Source: Christensenella sp. UBA1782
Lineage (GTDB): Bacteria > Bacillota > Clostridia > Christensenellales > DTU072
Direction: 5' to 3'
Assembly (NCBI GenBank): GCA_002315475.1
Contig: DCGI01000062.1
Location: 1 to 28,830 of the forward strand
Length of the DNA: 28,830 nucleotides
Shown in pieces: positions 16,154-25,278 of this stretch; position 1 is the first letter of the stretch, and each line of letters starts with the position of its first letter. The notes beneath the pieces were generated by a model. The model was not told where the DNA came from and did not search any database. It saw only the letters and a program-made list of their open reading frames with translations. Both the position numbers and the translations under genes were made by a program.

Positions 16154-16976
16154 ACAGATTTTTCGTGATATAAGGAATCACTTTTTCAAACTTCACGCCG
16201 TACCAATGGGAAGGATCGTCGTTCGTCGCCCGAATGGCTTCCACCGTAACGTCGGCGGCAAAAGAAGCCGCTTCCAACGCCGTTTTCCCGTTAACGAAAG
16301 CACCGGTAAACGCCGAAGCGTAAATATCGCCCGTACCATGAGAATTCCTCTTTTCGCGAGTACGGAAATAGTACTCCGTCTTATGACCGTCATACACCGC
16401 CACGCCGACTTTTTCGGGATCAAAGCTGACACCCGTCAGTACGACGTTTTTCGCACCCAAAGCACAAAGCTTTCGGCAAATGCCTTCGATATACTTTTCG
16501 TCATATCCGCTTTCTACGAAAGGTTCGTCCAAAAGAAACGTGGCTTCCGAAAGGTTGGGCAGTACGTAATCCGCCTGCGCCACGAGTTTGACCATTTCTC
16601 GAACAAAATCCTTATCAAAACCGGTATAAAGCTTTCCGTAGTCCGCCATAGCGGGATCAACGATAACTTTTCCCCCTTTTTTCAACAAGGTAGCAATCAT
16701 TTCGCCGATATATTCGATTTGCTTGGCGTCTCCGAGATACCCCGTATAAATCGCATCGAAATCGATTTTTTCCTGTTGCCAATGCCGTACGATGGCAGGA
16801 ATGTCATCCGTCAAATCACGAAAAGTAAAGCCCTTAAAACCTCCCGTATGGGTACTGAGCACCGCACTGGGTACTATTGCCGTTTCTACGCCGAATGCGG
16901 AAATAATCGGTAATGCAACCGTTAACGAACACTGTCCAACGCAAGAAATATCTTGCACCGTAACAATTCGAGACAT
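16152..16976 (-). CDS. pdxY: Pyridoxal/pyridoxamine kinase (PfkB/ribokinase fold)
   Basis: ATP-dependent kinase of the vitamin B6 salvage pathway that phosphorylates pyridoxal, pyridoxamine or pyridoxine to the 5'-phosphate in the cytoplasm. Family marks are the N-terminal VQDISCVGQCS, STHTGG at 41-46, TGYLGD at 78-83, VDPAMAD at 107-113, VLPNLSEA at 138-145 and the anion hole with catalytic base HGTGD at 213-217 (D217). At 274 residues it is normal for the family. The ATG at 16976 has GGAGGT eight bases upstream. The enzyme class is clear; the substrate preference, and so pdxY versus pdxK, cannot be settled from sequence. It has its own promoter and is convergent with the giant surface protein gene. 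Confidence 0.92.
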   Translation of the reverse strand: MSRIVTVQDISCVGQCSLTVALPIISAFGVETAIVPSAVLSTHTGGFKGFTFRDLTDDIPAIVRHWQQEKIDFDAIYTGYLGDAKQIEYIGEMIATLLKKGGKVIVDPAMADYGKLYTGFDKDFVREMVKLVAQADYVLPNLSEATFLLDEPFVESGYDEKYIEGICRKLCALGAKNVVLTGVSFDPEKVGVAVYDGHKTEYYFRTREKRNSHGTGDIYASAFTGAFVNGKTALEAASFAADVTVEAIRATNDDPSHWYGVKFEKVIPYITKNL

Positions 16977-17004
16977 CTATGTCTACCTCCAATTTTTTCG
17001 GTAA

Positions 17005-17033
17005 AGTATAGTCCTTTTTTCTTCAAAAAGCAA
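17005..17033 (-). promoter_or_regulatory. Sigma-A promoter of the kinase gene
   Basis: On the minus strand, TTGCTT (17028-17033), 17 bases, then TATACT (17005-17010), in the 76-base gap after the giant lipoprotein gene. No terminator for the upstream gene was found in that gap, so readthrough into the kinase is possible. Confidence 0.7.
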
Positions 17034-17052
17034 ATACTTTCTTAAAATAGAA

Positions 17053-20000
17053 TTATTGAATGACGTTATCGTACAAACTCCAGTTTTCACCGTTCCGTAC
17101 CAATCCGGAAGGATCGATAATCGTCAACGTATCGTCCATTTTACCGTCAAATACCCCTTCTCCTATATCGACGCTTCCCGTAGCTTCCATAAACCATATT
17201 TCTTCGAGCGATACGCTGTTGGAAAAGACGGAAGAACCGATTTCTTCCAAGTATTTCGCATTGATAATCACTCTCTTGATGGCGATTTTTTCAAAAGCAT
17301 TATCGGCTATCGCCACGTAATCTCCGCCCAAAACAATGGTATCCCTTTGAGAATACTCGTCTTTTTTATAGCGATAGGCAATATAGTCTTCGGTATCGTC
17401 GGAATAGACGATAACGTATTCTCCCGCGGCATCCTTCACGAAAGACTCGGCAGCGGTACTACTCGGCGTATAGTCGGAAGTCCCCGCATCGTACGTTATC
17501 GCTTGATTATAGTAATACAGTTGCGTCGTTACTTCGTCTTTATCGTAGTTTTGATAACCGTCACCGGTGTTGGGGTTAAAGCTGAGCAGAATCTTTTTGG
17601 TCGCCGTCTGTCCCCCTTGCGTATCCGTCCATTCCAAACAAACCAACGCTTTTTGGCTCTTATAGAAGTCGGTTCCGTATAAAGCGTTTGCCCCTACTTT
17701 CCGCAAAAGCGAATTGTTCATCAACACAAAATTGCTCAAGTCAATACATTGATTGAAGGCTTTTTCGCCGATTTCGGTAACGGTATGCGCCACCGTAAAC
17801 TTACTGATTTTGGAGTTATCGAATCCGTACGCACCGATAGTTTGCAACGTAGACGACACTTCGTCCGTTTGATACGTTACGGAATCGATATTGGCATGGG
17901 AGAAGGCGTGTTCACCGATTCTCACCGTTCCGTCCAGCAGCGTATAACTCTTTCCCTTGTTCAAATCGGTATTGACCGCATAGGTTATGATCGTCTTCGG
18001 CGTGGTGGAGGTGTAACGTACCGACGCATCGTTCTTGCTGACGTAGACGACGCCGCAATCCTCTTGTTGATAAATGGCGACGCCCATCGTATAATCGTTA
18101 TTATCGTCGATAATAACGGTATTCTTTGCCGTTTCACCCGCTCTCGCTTTGGCACGCGTGATTCTTTCTATCGGACAAAGGTCAAACGCACCTTCTTCGA
18201 TAAAGTCCAAATTGAGCGGCAAGTTGACGATATAGATATATTGGCTATATCTTTGCAAAGCCTCCTTCTTGACGCCGATTACGGGATAGGTCTTTTTGTC
18301 GTATTTGTCGTAATACGTAACGGCACTGTTGTAGTTTCTGTCGGCGGGTTCGTAGTAATAACCCGTTTTGTTGAACACATAGTATTCTTCGTACATGTTT
18401 TCCCAGTCGTCCACGATATCCGGCGTAATCGTCGCTTTTCCGTATCCGTCAATGCTCGCGGGGAATTGTAATTCCAACTTTTTTCCGTCGGCAACGACCG
18501 TTTGCGGAATGGTGTTGTTATCGTTGGCGGTGATATAAACGGTATCGATATTCTTATACCGTTCGCTTTGCGTTCTGTTGACGAGGTCAATGACGACGTA
18601 CCCTGCGATTTCGTCCGAACCTTCTTCGCAAACCATTTCATAAACCAAGCCTTCGGTACCACGCGAAATATCCATCCATTTGGCGTACAGTACCGTATCG
18701 GCTTGCACGTAAAAACTCAAATTCATCGCATTGGATTTATAATAGGTTTGGTTGACATCGAACGTATCGATCGCGGGGAGATACTCTCCCGTTACGCTCT
18801 TAACGTAGTATTGCGTATAGTTGACGCTCCAACCGAGCAAACAAGACTCGATGACGGACGTTACGTTTTTATAGTGGGTATAATAGACGTTTTCTGCGCT
18901 ATACGCACCCGCTTTTTTATACTTTGCCGAACCCGTTTCCATCGTGAACACGTAGAAAAGGTCTTTGCATTGTTCCCACTTGCCGTCGTCGAAAACCGTT
19001 TTTGCCAATTCGCTCGTTTGATAATACGATTTATCGTCTTTTTGGTAATAGGTTTCCGCATCGCTATACGTATACGGTGCCGTTACGAACGAATAGGTTG
19101 TCTTATTGAAAGAATAATAATCGTCGTATACTTGATCCCACGTCAAAGAATCGAGTAATGCTTCCTGCGTGGCATCCACGTATTCGTTCGAAGTTATGGT
19201 ATTCGGTAAAAAGACTTTCGTATAGTTGGCGTCCTCATACCAGCCGATAAAGTTGTATTTGATGTCGCCCGCTCCTTCGTAGTCGTAATTATTGGCACGA
19301 TTGATATCGTTCATCGAGTCGAAATACGTGTGCATCGGTTGAGTCAAATACGTTTCGTACAAACTCTTTTCGGTTTCGTATAGACGAACGAAAGTCAGAT
19401 ATTGATTCAAAATAGCGGATACCATATAATAGAACTCGTAATCGGTGGTAACGAGGAACGTATAATAGGTGGCTCCGCCGTCGTACACGTTGCTTGCCGG
19501 AACGTAGTCGTTACCGTCAAACACATAATAGTTACGGTAATACAAATTCCATTCGTCTTTTTTTGCCTTGTCGATATCCGTTCTCTTGTAGCGAGGTTGG
19601 GAAAGAATACCGTCGATATAACCGTCCGTCAAATCACTGATATCGGCAAAATCTTGGGCGTATATATCTTCTATAACGTCGAGATAGTAACAAATAAATG
19701 CTCTCCAATCGGTAATTTCGGAATAAATATCGCCGTTTTTCGTACGGAATTTTGTAAATTCCGTCAAATAATGCACGTATTCCGCTTCGGAGAACTGCGC
19801 ATAATCGTGATTCTTGATGGCGGACATAACTTCGGTATATTCCGTCTTGACGTTTTTATAAGCGTCCGCTATCTCGGACAACGACTGTTCCAACGTTTTC
19901 CCCGCCTTCGTATAGGTATCGGAAAGGTATTGATACAAGCCGGTTATTCCCGTACCGTTTTCGTAGTAACTCTCGAAATACTCCAAAAACCGTTTTTGAT

Positions 20001-23000
20001 TATAATACCTTTGCCCGTTGACGACCGACGAGAACAAACTGCCGCCGCTCGAATTCGTTGTACCTTTGTATAGATTTTCCACCGAGAACAAACTGCCTGC
20101 GGGGATTTCGTACAAGATGGTGTTTTCTTCCACCGCATAACCGTCTTCAAACCCTTCTCTGCCCGTATAAGCGGTCGCCTGCGTGGCGTCGTAAATTTTT
20201 ACGGTAAAGGTTTGCTCGGTATAATAATGTGCGTAGTATACGATATTTTCGCTGTGCGTTCCCGTCAGCTTCATGGCTTCGTTTCGGTATCCCGTCGTCA
20301 AATAGGAATAATACGGCGTATCGAACCACCCTAAGAACTTATATTCCACTTTGGTACCGTTCACCGTACGATATATCGAAGCGGTAACGGTGGCGTCTAA
20401 GACGATTTCTTCGCTGCCGCCGCAAGTATAGGTAGCCGTCTTGTATTTGTTGTCTTCAAAACTGTATCCGTATTGGAAAGTCAGCTGATACCGTCTGTTG
20501 TCGACGTCGCTGCAATAATAGGTAATATCGTCTTTTATTTCGATATGGTTTTTGAAACTGACCAAACTGTCCGCCGTTTTTTCGGAGTTTTTATACCAAA
20601 CAAGGGACCAGTCTTCGTTTTCCTTTGCGGTGTAGAACGTGGAATACCGACGCAAGTCTTGATTGGTATCGGTAAACAAATAAAAGCTTTCTATATCCTG
20701 TTCGGAAACCTGTCCCAAACGAACGATTCTTCTTTCTTCGCTCTCCGCACCTTCCAAACCGGCATAATAGAACAGAAAATCCGCGGTCTCGAAATATAAG
20801 AAATACTCGTTCCGATAGCGCATATTCTCTTCCAAATCGGGATTGGTCGGATCGTCCAAATAGCGTTTGTATAAAACGGCGTGTTCGTAATCGTCTATGA
20901 TGCCGTTCCGATTGATTTGTGCGGTATAGAATAAATATCCCGCCGAATTTTTATAATAGAAATAGGCGTTTTCACATTCGTCCTTTTCTTCGACGGTTTG
21001 GAAAACGTCGAAGTCGTCGACAAAGACGCTTTCGTAGGTAAAGCCGTAATCGCGTATACGAGATTGATACATGTTATAGAACGAATTGATTTCGGCGGGC
21101 TTGGTGAGGTCGATTTTGTCGTACTCCTCCCAAAACGTCTTTACGTCGGATTCCACAACGGTGGGATAAACCGCCTTGAAAGCATTTTTAATACGGCTGT
21201 CCAACGAGGCTTTATCGGCACCGTACATCATTTCCATAATGCGTTGCCATTCTTCTCGATTGGCTTTTAACCATAGAAACGCGGCAATCTGTTCGTTGTT
21301 TACGCCGGCGTTTTTCCACGCTTCGTATTGTTCTTGCAACAAATACAGTTCATACAAACGAACCTGTTCGTAAATCGCCATTTTTTTCCGAATGACGCTG
21401 TCGGGACTGGGTGCACCGTCCGACTGTCTGTCGGGAGAAATCGCATACGTAGCCGTATCGACATAGGCAAACGGATCGTACGCCGAGAAGTCCTCGTAGA
21501 ACGGGACGATAAACTGTGCCACCAGACCTTTGACGTTGTTGTATTCTCGACGGAACATAACCGTTCTGTCTTTCTTCAAATATTTTGCATACATATTGAC
21601 GGAAGCACGAATCTCGGTCAAAATACCGTCCCGCACCCGAGCAATATAATTCCCCTGATAATCGCGAAGAACCCAATTCGTTTGCCCTTCGCCCAGCGGT
21701 CTTTCGGCGGGTTCTACGAAATCTTCCGCTTCCTCGTCCCAAAGCTGACCGAAACCGTTATAATAATACTCGTTATCTTTGGCGTCCTTAATGACGTAGC
21801 ACCATAACGAAGAATACCCTTCGCTGATATTGGCGGGTGTATCCAGTTTCGGCGATTGGGTATATTGCGTATAGTCGAAACCGGTATTCCACTCTACCTC
21901 AAATTCGGAATTATCCCAAGAAAACTCGGAATACTTCAAAGCTTCGTTCGTCTGTTCTTGTTTGGCATTCCGCACGTAAATCTTAAAGGTGTTGACGACG
22001 TGATTGGCTTGCAACAACGTATGCGAATGGGTAAGCACCATTCTTTCCGTGCCGTCCACCTCTTCAAAGTTTTGTTCGACCAATCTGCCACCGCAAACGG
22101 GACATTCCGTTTTGTCGGTTTTATCCACCTCCAACGTATAGTCGCATTGATTGCAGGCGTAGACCTTTTCATGGTTATAGTAGACCACCCAACGGGACGT
22201 GTAACCTTCTTTCGTAGGCATTTTATAGTCGGAATAGGTAAATACTTCTCCGTAATTATAGGTTTCGTTTACGCTGATTTCTTCATCGTTACTGTTAAAA
22301 TAATAGACGGTAACCGTACATTTTTCGGTTTGAAAATTGGCACGAATCACCAAATCGACTTTGACTTCGTCGGCGTCGCCGTTGGTAACGTTCCAGTTGA
22401 CAAAGTGTTTGCCTTCGATTAAAATCTTATGTCCGTCGCTATCGGTTTCGGGAAACTCTAAGGCGGAAACGCCGTATTTTTCGCCGTAATGCACCGTCTC
22501 GGCGGTAATCAATACGTTTTCACGAGCTACCGTAATGCCGTCTACCGTTCCGTCAAGTAACGTGTTGTATTTGTAAATCATATCCCCGACGACCAGTCTG
22601 TCGACTTCGGGCGTGGAAGAAAATGCTTTCGGTACGCTCAGTTTTACTTCGGAACTACCCCGCAAAAAGACTTGTTTGGTGACGACGTCCCCGTCATATT
22701 CATAACCCTTAAAAATATCCCCGACGAGCGGTTTATCGGAAGGCGCAATAGAGTCCCAACCGATAGGCAAAGGCAATTCTACATAGGTGGCGGCATAAAC
22801 GTGAACGGAACAAACACGATTATCTATCCATTTCGCATAGAAATCGGTGTCGGCGTTTAACGTATACGGCTCTCTCAGTTTGGCACCGCTATAATTGATA
22901 TCGGTATACCAACCGTCAAAAATATACCCTTCTCGTTCGGGTACGGGAAAAGCCTGCATGGTGGTAACGGTTTGAGAGGAGATTTGGGTGCCGCCGAGAG

Positions 23001-23373
23001 AATAGAAAGTGGCGTGATAAACTTCGGTGGTCGGTTTTTCCACAACGGAAATCTGCAAACGGCAGGAAAGAGTGCCGTAATAAATGGTAACGGTATGGGT
23101 GCCTTTCGTCAAAAACTTGTTTCTGTCCTGTTCCGAAAGCATCCCGTCGTCGACGACAATCGTCTTTTCTTCTCCGTTGGAATAGAGCAACGTACAGGTT
23201 ATTTCCGAAAGGTCGATATTCTCCGACAGGACGTAATCGCCTTCATGCTTCGTCAAAACGGTTAGCGATTTTTCGGTAACCTCTGCTTCCTCGTTCTTAT
23301 CGCAAGAGGAAAACGACAGAAGCAACAGCACCGTCAAAGCACATAATACAATCGAAAAGAATCTTTTTCTCAT
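17053..23373 (-). CDS. Giant surface lipoprotein with InlB-type repeats, zinc ribbon and LRR_5 end (2106 residues)
   Basis: A lipoprotein signal covers residues 1-23 (hydrophobic LTVLLLLSFSS) with Cys24 as the lipidated residue; Phe at -3 is slightly unusual. After it come a bacterial Ig-like unit (about 35-112) and an InlB/Listeria-Bacteroides-type unit at 117-185 (GYIFDGWYTD ... DFYAKW). A further unit at about 350-470 carries an embedded CxxC-x13-CxxC zinc ribbon (C407, C410, C424, C427). Long helical insertions and more GW-type units follow (FLGWFDTPYYSYL, FIGWYEDANYTKV). Several Tyr-rich stretches around YYVF/TYY lie in the second half, and the C-terminus is LRR_5-like (RIGEHAFSHANI, EIGEKAFNQC). 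Anchored on the outer face of the membrane. Probably an adhesin or scaffold; no catalytic motif was recognised. AAGGTGG precedes the ATG. Confidence 0.93.
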   Translation of the reverse strand: MRKRFFSIVLCALTVLLLLSFSSCDKNEEAEVTEKSLTVLTKHEGDYVLSENIDLSEITCTLLYSNGEEKTIVVDDGMLSEQDRNKFLTKGTHTVTIYYGTLSCRLQISVVEKPTTEVYHATFYSLGGTQISSQTVTTMQAFPVPEREGYIFDGWYTDINYSGAKLREPYTLNADTDFYAKWIDNRVCSVHVYAATYVELPLPIGWDSIAPSDKPLVGDIFKGYEYDGDVVTKQVFLRGSSEVKLSVPKAFSSTPEVDRLVVGDMIYKYNTLLDGTVDGITVARENVLITAETVHYGEKYGVSALEFPETDSDGHKILIEGKHFVNWNVTNGDADEVKVDLVIRANFQTEKCTVTVYYFNSNDEEISVNETYNYGEVFTYSDYKMPTKEGYTSRWVVYYNHEKVYACNQCDYTLEVDKTDKTECPVCGGRLVEQNFEEVDGTERMVLTHSHTLLQANHVVNTFKIYVRNAKQEQTNEALKYSEFSWDNSEFEVEWNTGFDYTQYTQSPKLDTPANISEGYSSLWCYVIKDAKDNEYYYNGFGQLWDEEAEDFVEPAERPLGEGQTNWVLRDYQGNYIARVRDGILTEIRASVNMYAKYLKKDRTVMFRREYNNVKGLVAQFIVPFYEDFSAYDPFAYVDTATYAISPDRQSDGAPSPDSVIRKKMAIYEQVRLYELYLLQEQYEAWKNAGVNNEQIAAFLWLKANREEWQRIMEMMYGADKASLDSRIKNAFKAVYPTVVESDVKTFWEEYDKIDLTKPAEINSFYNMYQSRIRDYGFTYESVFVDDFDVFQTVEEKDECENAYFYYKNSAGYLFYTAQINRNGIIDDYEHAVLYKRYLDDPTNPDLEENMRYRNEYFLYFETADFLFYYAGLEGAESEERRIVRLGQVSEQDIESFYLFTDTNQDLRRYSTFYTAKENEDWSLVWYKNSEKTADSLVSFKNHIEIKDDITYYCSDVDNRRYQLTFQYGYSFEDNKYKTATYTCGGSEEIVLDATVTASIYRTVNGTKVEYKFLGWFDTPYYSYLTTGYRNEAMKLTGTHSENIVYYAHYYTEQTFTVKIYDATQATAYTGREGFEDGYAVEENTILYEIPAGSLFSVENLYKGTTNSSGGSLFSSVVNGQRYYNQKRFLEYFESYYENGTGITGLYQYLSDTYTKAGKTLEQSLSEIADAYKNVKTEYTEVMSAIKNHDYAQFSEAEYVHYLTEFTKFRTKNGDIYSEITDWRAFICYYLDVIEDIYAQDFADISDLTDGYIDGILSQPRYKRTDIDKAKKDEWNLYYRNYYVFDGNDYVPASNVYDGGATYYTFLVTTDYEFYYMVSAILNQYLTFVRLYETEKSLYETYLTQPMHTYFDSMNDINRANNYDYEGAGDIKYNFIGWYEDANYTKVFLPNTITSNEYVDATQEALLDSLTWDQVYDDYYSFNKTTYSFVTAPYTYSDAETYYQKDDKSYYQTSELAKTVFDDGKWEQCKDLFYVFTMETGSAKYKKAGAYSAENVYYTHYKNVTSVIESCLLGWSVNYTQYYVKSVTGEYLPAIDTFDVNQTYYKSNAMNLSFYVQADTVLYAKWMDISRGTEGLVYEMVCEEGSDEIAGYVVIDLVNRTQSERYKNIDTVYITANDNNTIPQTVVADGKKLELQFPASIDGYGKATITPDIVDDWENMYEEYYVFNKTGYYYEPADRNYNSAVTYYDKYDKKTYPVIGVKKEALQRYSQYIYIVNLPLNLDFIEEGAFDLCPIERITRAKARAGETAKNTVIIDDNNDYTMGVAIYQQEDCGVVYVSKNDASVRYTSTTPKTIITYAVNTDLNKGKSYTLLDGTVRIGEHAFSHANIDSVTYQTDEVSSTLQTIGAYGFDNSKISKFTVAHTVTEIGEKAFNQCIDLSNFVLMNNSLLRKVGANALYGTDFYKSQKALVCLEWTDTQGGQTATKKILLSFNPNTGDGYQNYDKDEVTTQLYYYNQAITYDAGTSDYTPSSTAAESFVKDAAGEYVIVYSDDTEDYIAYRYKKDEYSQRDTIVLGGDYVAIADNAFEKIAIKRVIINAKYLEEIGSSVFSNSVSLEEIWFMEATGSVDIGEGVFDGKMDDTLTIIDPSGLVRNGENWSLYDNVIQ

Positions 23374-23385
23374 ACTCCACCACCT

Positions 23386-23408
23386 TATATGTTATAAAAT
23401 AACATATA
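23386..23408. promoter_or_regulatory. Perfect inverted repeat over the -10: operator candidate
   Basis: TATATGTTAT and ATAACATATA are exact inverted 10-base arms separated by three A. The palindrome covers the -10 region of the giant lipoprotein promoter, a position where a dimeric repressor would block RNA polymerase. No T run follows, so it is not a terminator. Confidence 0.5.
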
Positions 23409-23424
23409 TAGGCACTTTTGTCAA
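23396..23424 (-). promoter_or_regulatory. Promoter of the giant lipoprotein gene
   Basis: On the minus strand, a perfect TTGACA (23419-23424), 17 bases, then TATTTT (23396-23401) with an extended-type TGT before it. The leader to the ATG at 23373 is short (about 16 bases) and contains AAGGTGG. Confidence 0.75.
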
Positions 23425-23438
23425 GAGGGAGTAACAAA

Positions 23439-23571
23439 TTACACCGCCGACACCCTAAAAAACCGACTTTTTCCCTTTTTTTGTTGCGGAGAACGGTACT
23501 TATTCAAAAAAAATTTCGACACAATGAAAGCGACGACCGCCGAAAAGGCAAAACCGACAAACGGCTTTCCC
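23439..23571 (-). other. Post-stop +1 frame encoding a membrane helix and basic tail
   Basis: Directly after the stop of the LRR_5 lipoprotein gene, the +1 frame stays open to 23439 and encodes a hydrophobic segment, PFVGFAFSAVVAFIV, then a basic tail (NKYRSPQQKKGKSRFF). Removing one base from the AAAA run at about 23580-23590 would fuse it to the lipoprotein. It may be a lost C-terminal anchor, a sequence error, or a small ORF from an ATG at about 23597 that lacks a ribosome site. No clear terminator was found in the gap up to 23440. Confidence 0.35.
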
Positions 23572-25278
23572 CTATTTATAAATTTTATCCCATGCCGCAT
23601 ACAGCGTAACGTCTTTTTCGACGGCATAGGGAAATTCGATTTTTTCGCCCACCCCTTGCGGATTGTCGTACCAACCGAGCAAAGCGAATACTTCGTGTTC
23701 GGGATTCTCCGACGTGCGAGAAGTGGTCGGTGCCGATGCGATACCCGTACCGGTAACGCTCTCCACCGCTTCGCCACCGCAAGCATCGAAGGTAACGGTG
23801 TATTCGGCTACCGCTTCGCCTTTCCCTTGTAACAAAGCCGAAACCATTTTCCAGCACGCCCGATACAACGTGAGGGTGTTTTCGGGAACGGACAGTATCA
23901 AATCCACCGCACAGGCGTCAAACAAGGTATCCGAAGTTTCGGGGGGTTTCCGAGAGGTAAAAGCAATATACGAAAGCTTGTTGCAACGAATCAACGCCGA
24001 GTCTTTGATACTCTCGATACCGCTGTTCTTGGCAAAAATAATTTTTGTCAGTTCCGATGCGTCGCAGAAGGCAAATCCTTCTATCGTCTTAACCGAAGAA
24101 GGAATCACTATATCGGAAACAGAGCAACCGTTACAGGCAAAACTACCGATGCTTTCCACCCCTTCCGGAACCGAATAAGAGCCGGTTTTTCCTTGCGGCA
24201 AGGACAATAATACCTTTCCGTCTTTCGAAAAAAGCACCCCTTCTTTGGATAGAAAATTACTTCCTTCCGTGCAGTTTATCGCCTCCAAACTTTTGGCGTT
24301 TTCCAAAGTCGGGAAGCTTTCCAAACTCTCGTTTAACGTAAGCGTTTGTAATAGACATCCGTCGAAAGCACCTTCCGACACCGTCTTCGTTCCGTTTTCT
24401 ATCGTATATTCTTTTCCCTCGTAATTGCACGGAAACGCAAATAAAGTATCCCCGTCTGTGGAGTAAAGAATCCCTTTCTTCGATTTATATAAAGAATTTT
24501 CGGTGACGGAAAAGCGTTTCAGACTGTCGATATTTAAGAACACGCGGTACGAAGAAACCACGTTTTTTCCAAAGGTAAGTTCTTCCAAACAGGAAGTATG
24601 CGCCAGTGCGTTTTTGCCGATTTCGCGTACCGTTTCGGGGACGGTGTACGTCGCGTCTTTTTTCGCGACGGGATACGCAAGAAGGCTTTCTCTGTCCGCC
24701 GAGAACAGTACGTCTTCCATCGTCGAGAAAGAGGTGTTCCCGCTGTCGACTTCAAACTTCTCCAACAGGATACAACGAGAAAAAGTTTCGTGAATCGCAG
24801 TAACGTTTTTCCCGACGTGCAGGGTTTTTATTCGGTTTTTTACCGTCAGAAAACCGGCGTTCAACGTCGTTACCGGACGACTTTTGTAGGTGTCGGGTAT
24901 CCAAATCGTTTCGCACAAAGAAGAACACCCGATTACGTAATACTCCGTTCCGTCCTTACTTTGTTGAAAAACCAGTCCTTCGTTCCCGTCCTCTTTGGAA
25001 AACCACTTGGCGTAGAGGGTACAGGAAGAACCTGCTTTGTAGGGGAAAGACACCCTTACGGAAAGTTTTTCATCCTCATACCAACCGTCCAAAATATACC
25101 CTTCTCGTTTGGAAACGGGCACGGTGCGGATGGTTTTATCGGTCACCGACGATACGACGGTGCCGCCGTTCGACACAAAGGAAACGGTTACCGAAACGGG
25201 TTCGTTTCGCTCGGTGCAAGCAAACAGCGAGCTCAGAAACAATACCGTCATCAGGATGAAAAACAGTCTTTTTTTCAT
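23572..25278 (-). CDS. LRR_5 lipoprotein with InlB-type units at both ends (568 residues)
   Basis: A lipoprotein signal ends in LFAC with Cys21 lipidated. An InlB-type unit at about 28-92 (SFVSNGGTVVSSV ... YILDGWYEDE ... LYAKW) is followed by a BspA-type LRR_5 domain at about 115-470 with irregular units (VPETVREIGKNALAHTSC, VPEGVESIGSFACNGCS). A second InlB-type unit at about 497-565 (TVTFDACGGEAVESV ... LLGWYDN ... LYAAW) ends the protein. It should be anchored to the outer membrane face and bind a host or cell-wall ligand (inference). The ATG at 25278 overlaps the upstream TGA by 4 bases (ATGA), with GGAGAG about 11 bases upstream, so translation is coupled to the TPR gene. It is the last gene of the valS operon. 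Confidence 0.93.
   Translation of the reverse strand: MKKRLFFILMTVLFLSSLFACTERNEPVSVTVSFVSNGGTVVSSVTDKTIRTVPVSKREGYILDGWYEDEKLSVRVSFPYKAGSSCTLYAKWFSKEDGNEGLVFQQSKDGTEYYVIGCSSLCETIWIPDTYKSRPVTTLNAGFLTVKNRIKTLHVGKNVTAIHETFSRCILLEKFEVDSGNTSFSTMEDVLFSADRESLLAYPVAKKDATYTVPETVREIGKNALAHTSCLEELTFGKNVVSSYRVFLNIDSLKRFSVTENSLYKSKKGILYSTDGDTLFAFPCNYEGKEYTIENGTKTVSEGAFDGCLLQTLTLNESLESFPTLENAKSLEAINCTEGSNFLSKEGVLFSKDGKVLLSLPQGKTGSYSVPEGVESIGSFACNGCSVSDIVIPSSVKTIEGFAFCDASELTKIIFAKNSGIESIKDSALIRCNKLSYIAFTSRKPPETSDTLFDACAVDLILSVPENTLTLYRACWKMVSALLQGKGEAVAEYTVTFDACGGEAVESVTGTGIASAPTTSRTSENPEHEVFALLGWYDNPQGVGEKIEFPYAVEKDVTLYAAWDKIYK

Noticed and set aside
15999..16913. 304-codon plus-strand frame across the terminators and the kinase gene
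   Set aside because: Antisense shadow of the clear PfkB-type kinase, begins inside a terminator hairpin and has no ribosome site.
17749..22422. Several plus-strand frames of 150-240 codons
   Set aside because: All are antisense shadows within the long lipoprotein gene, without ribosome sites or family features.
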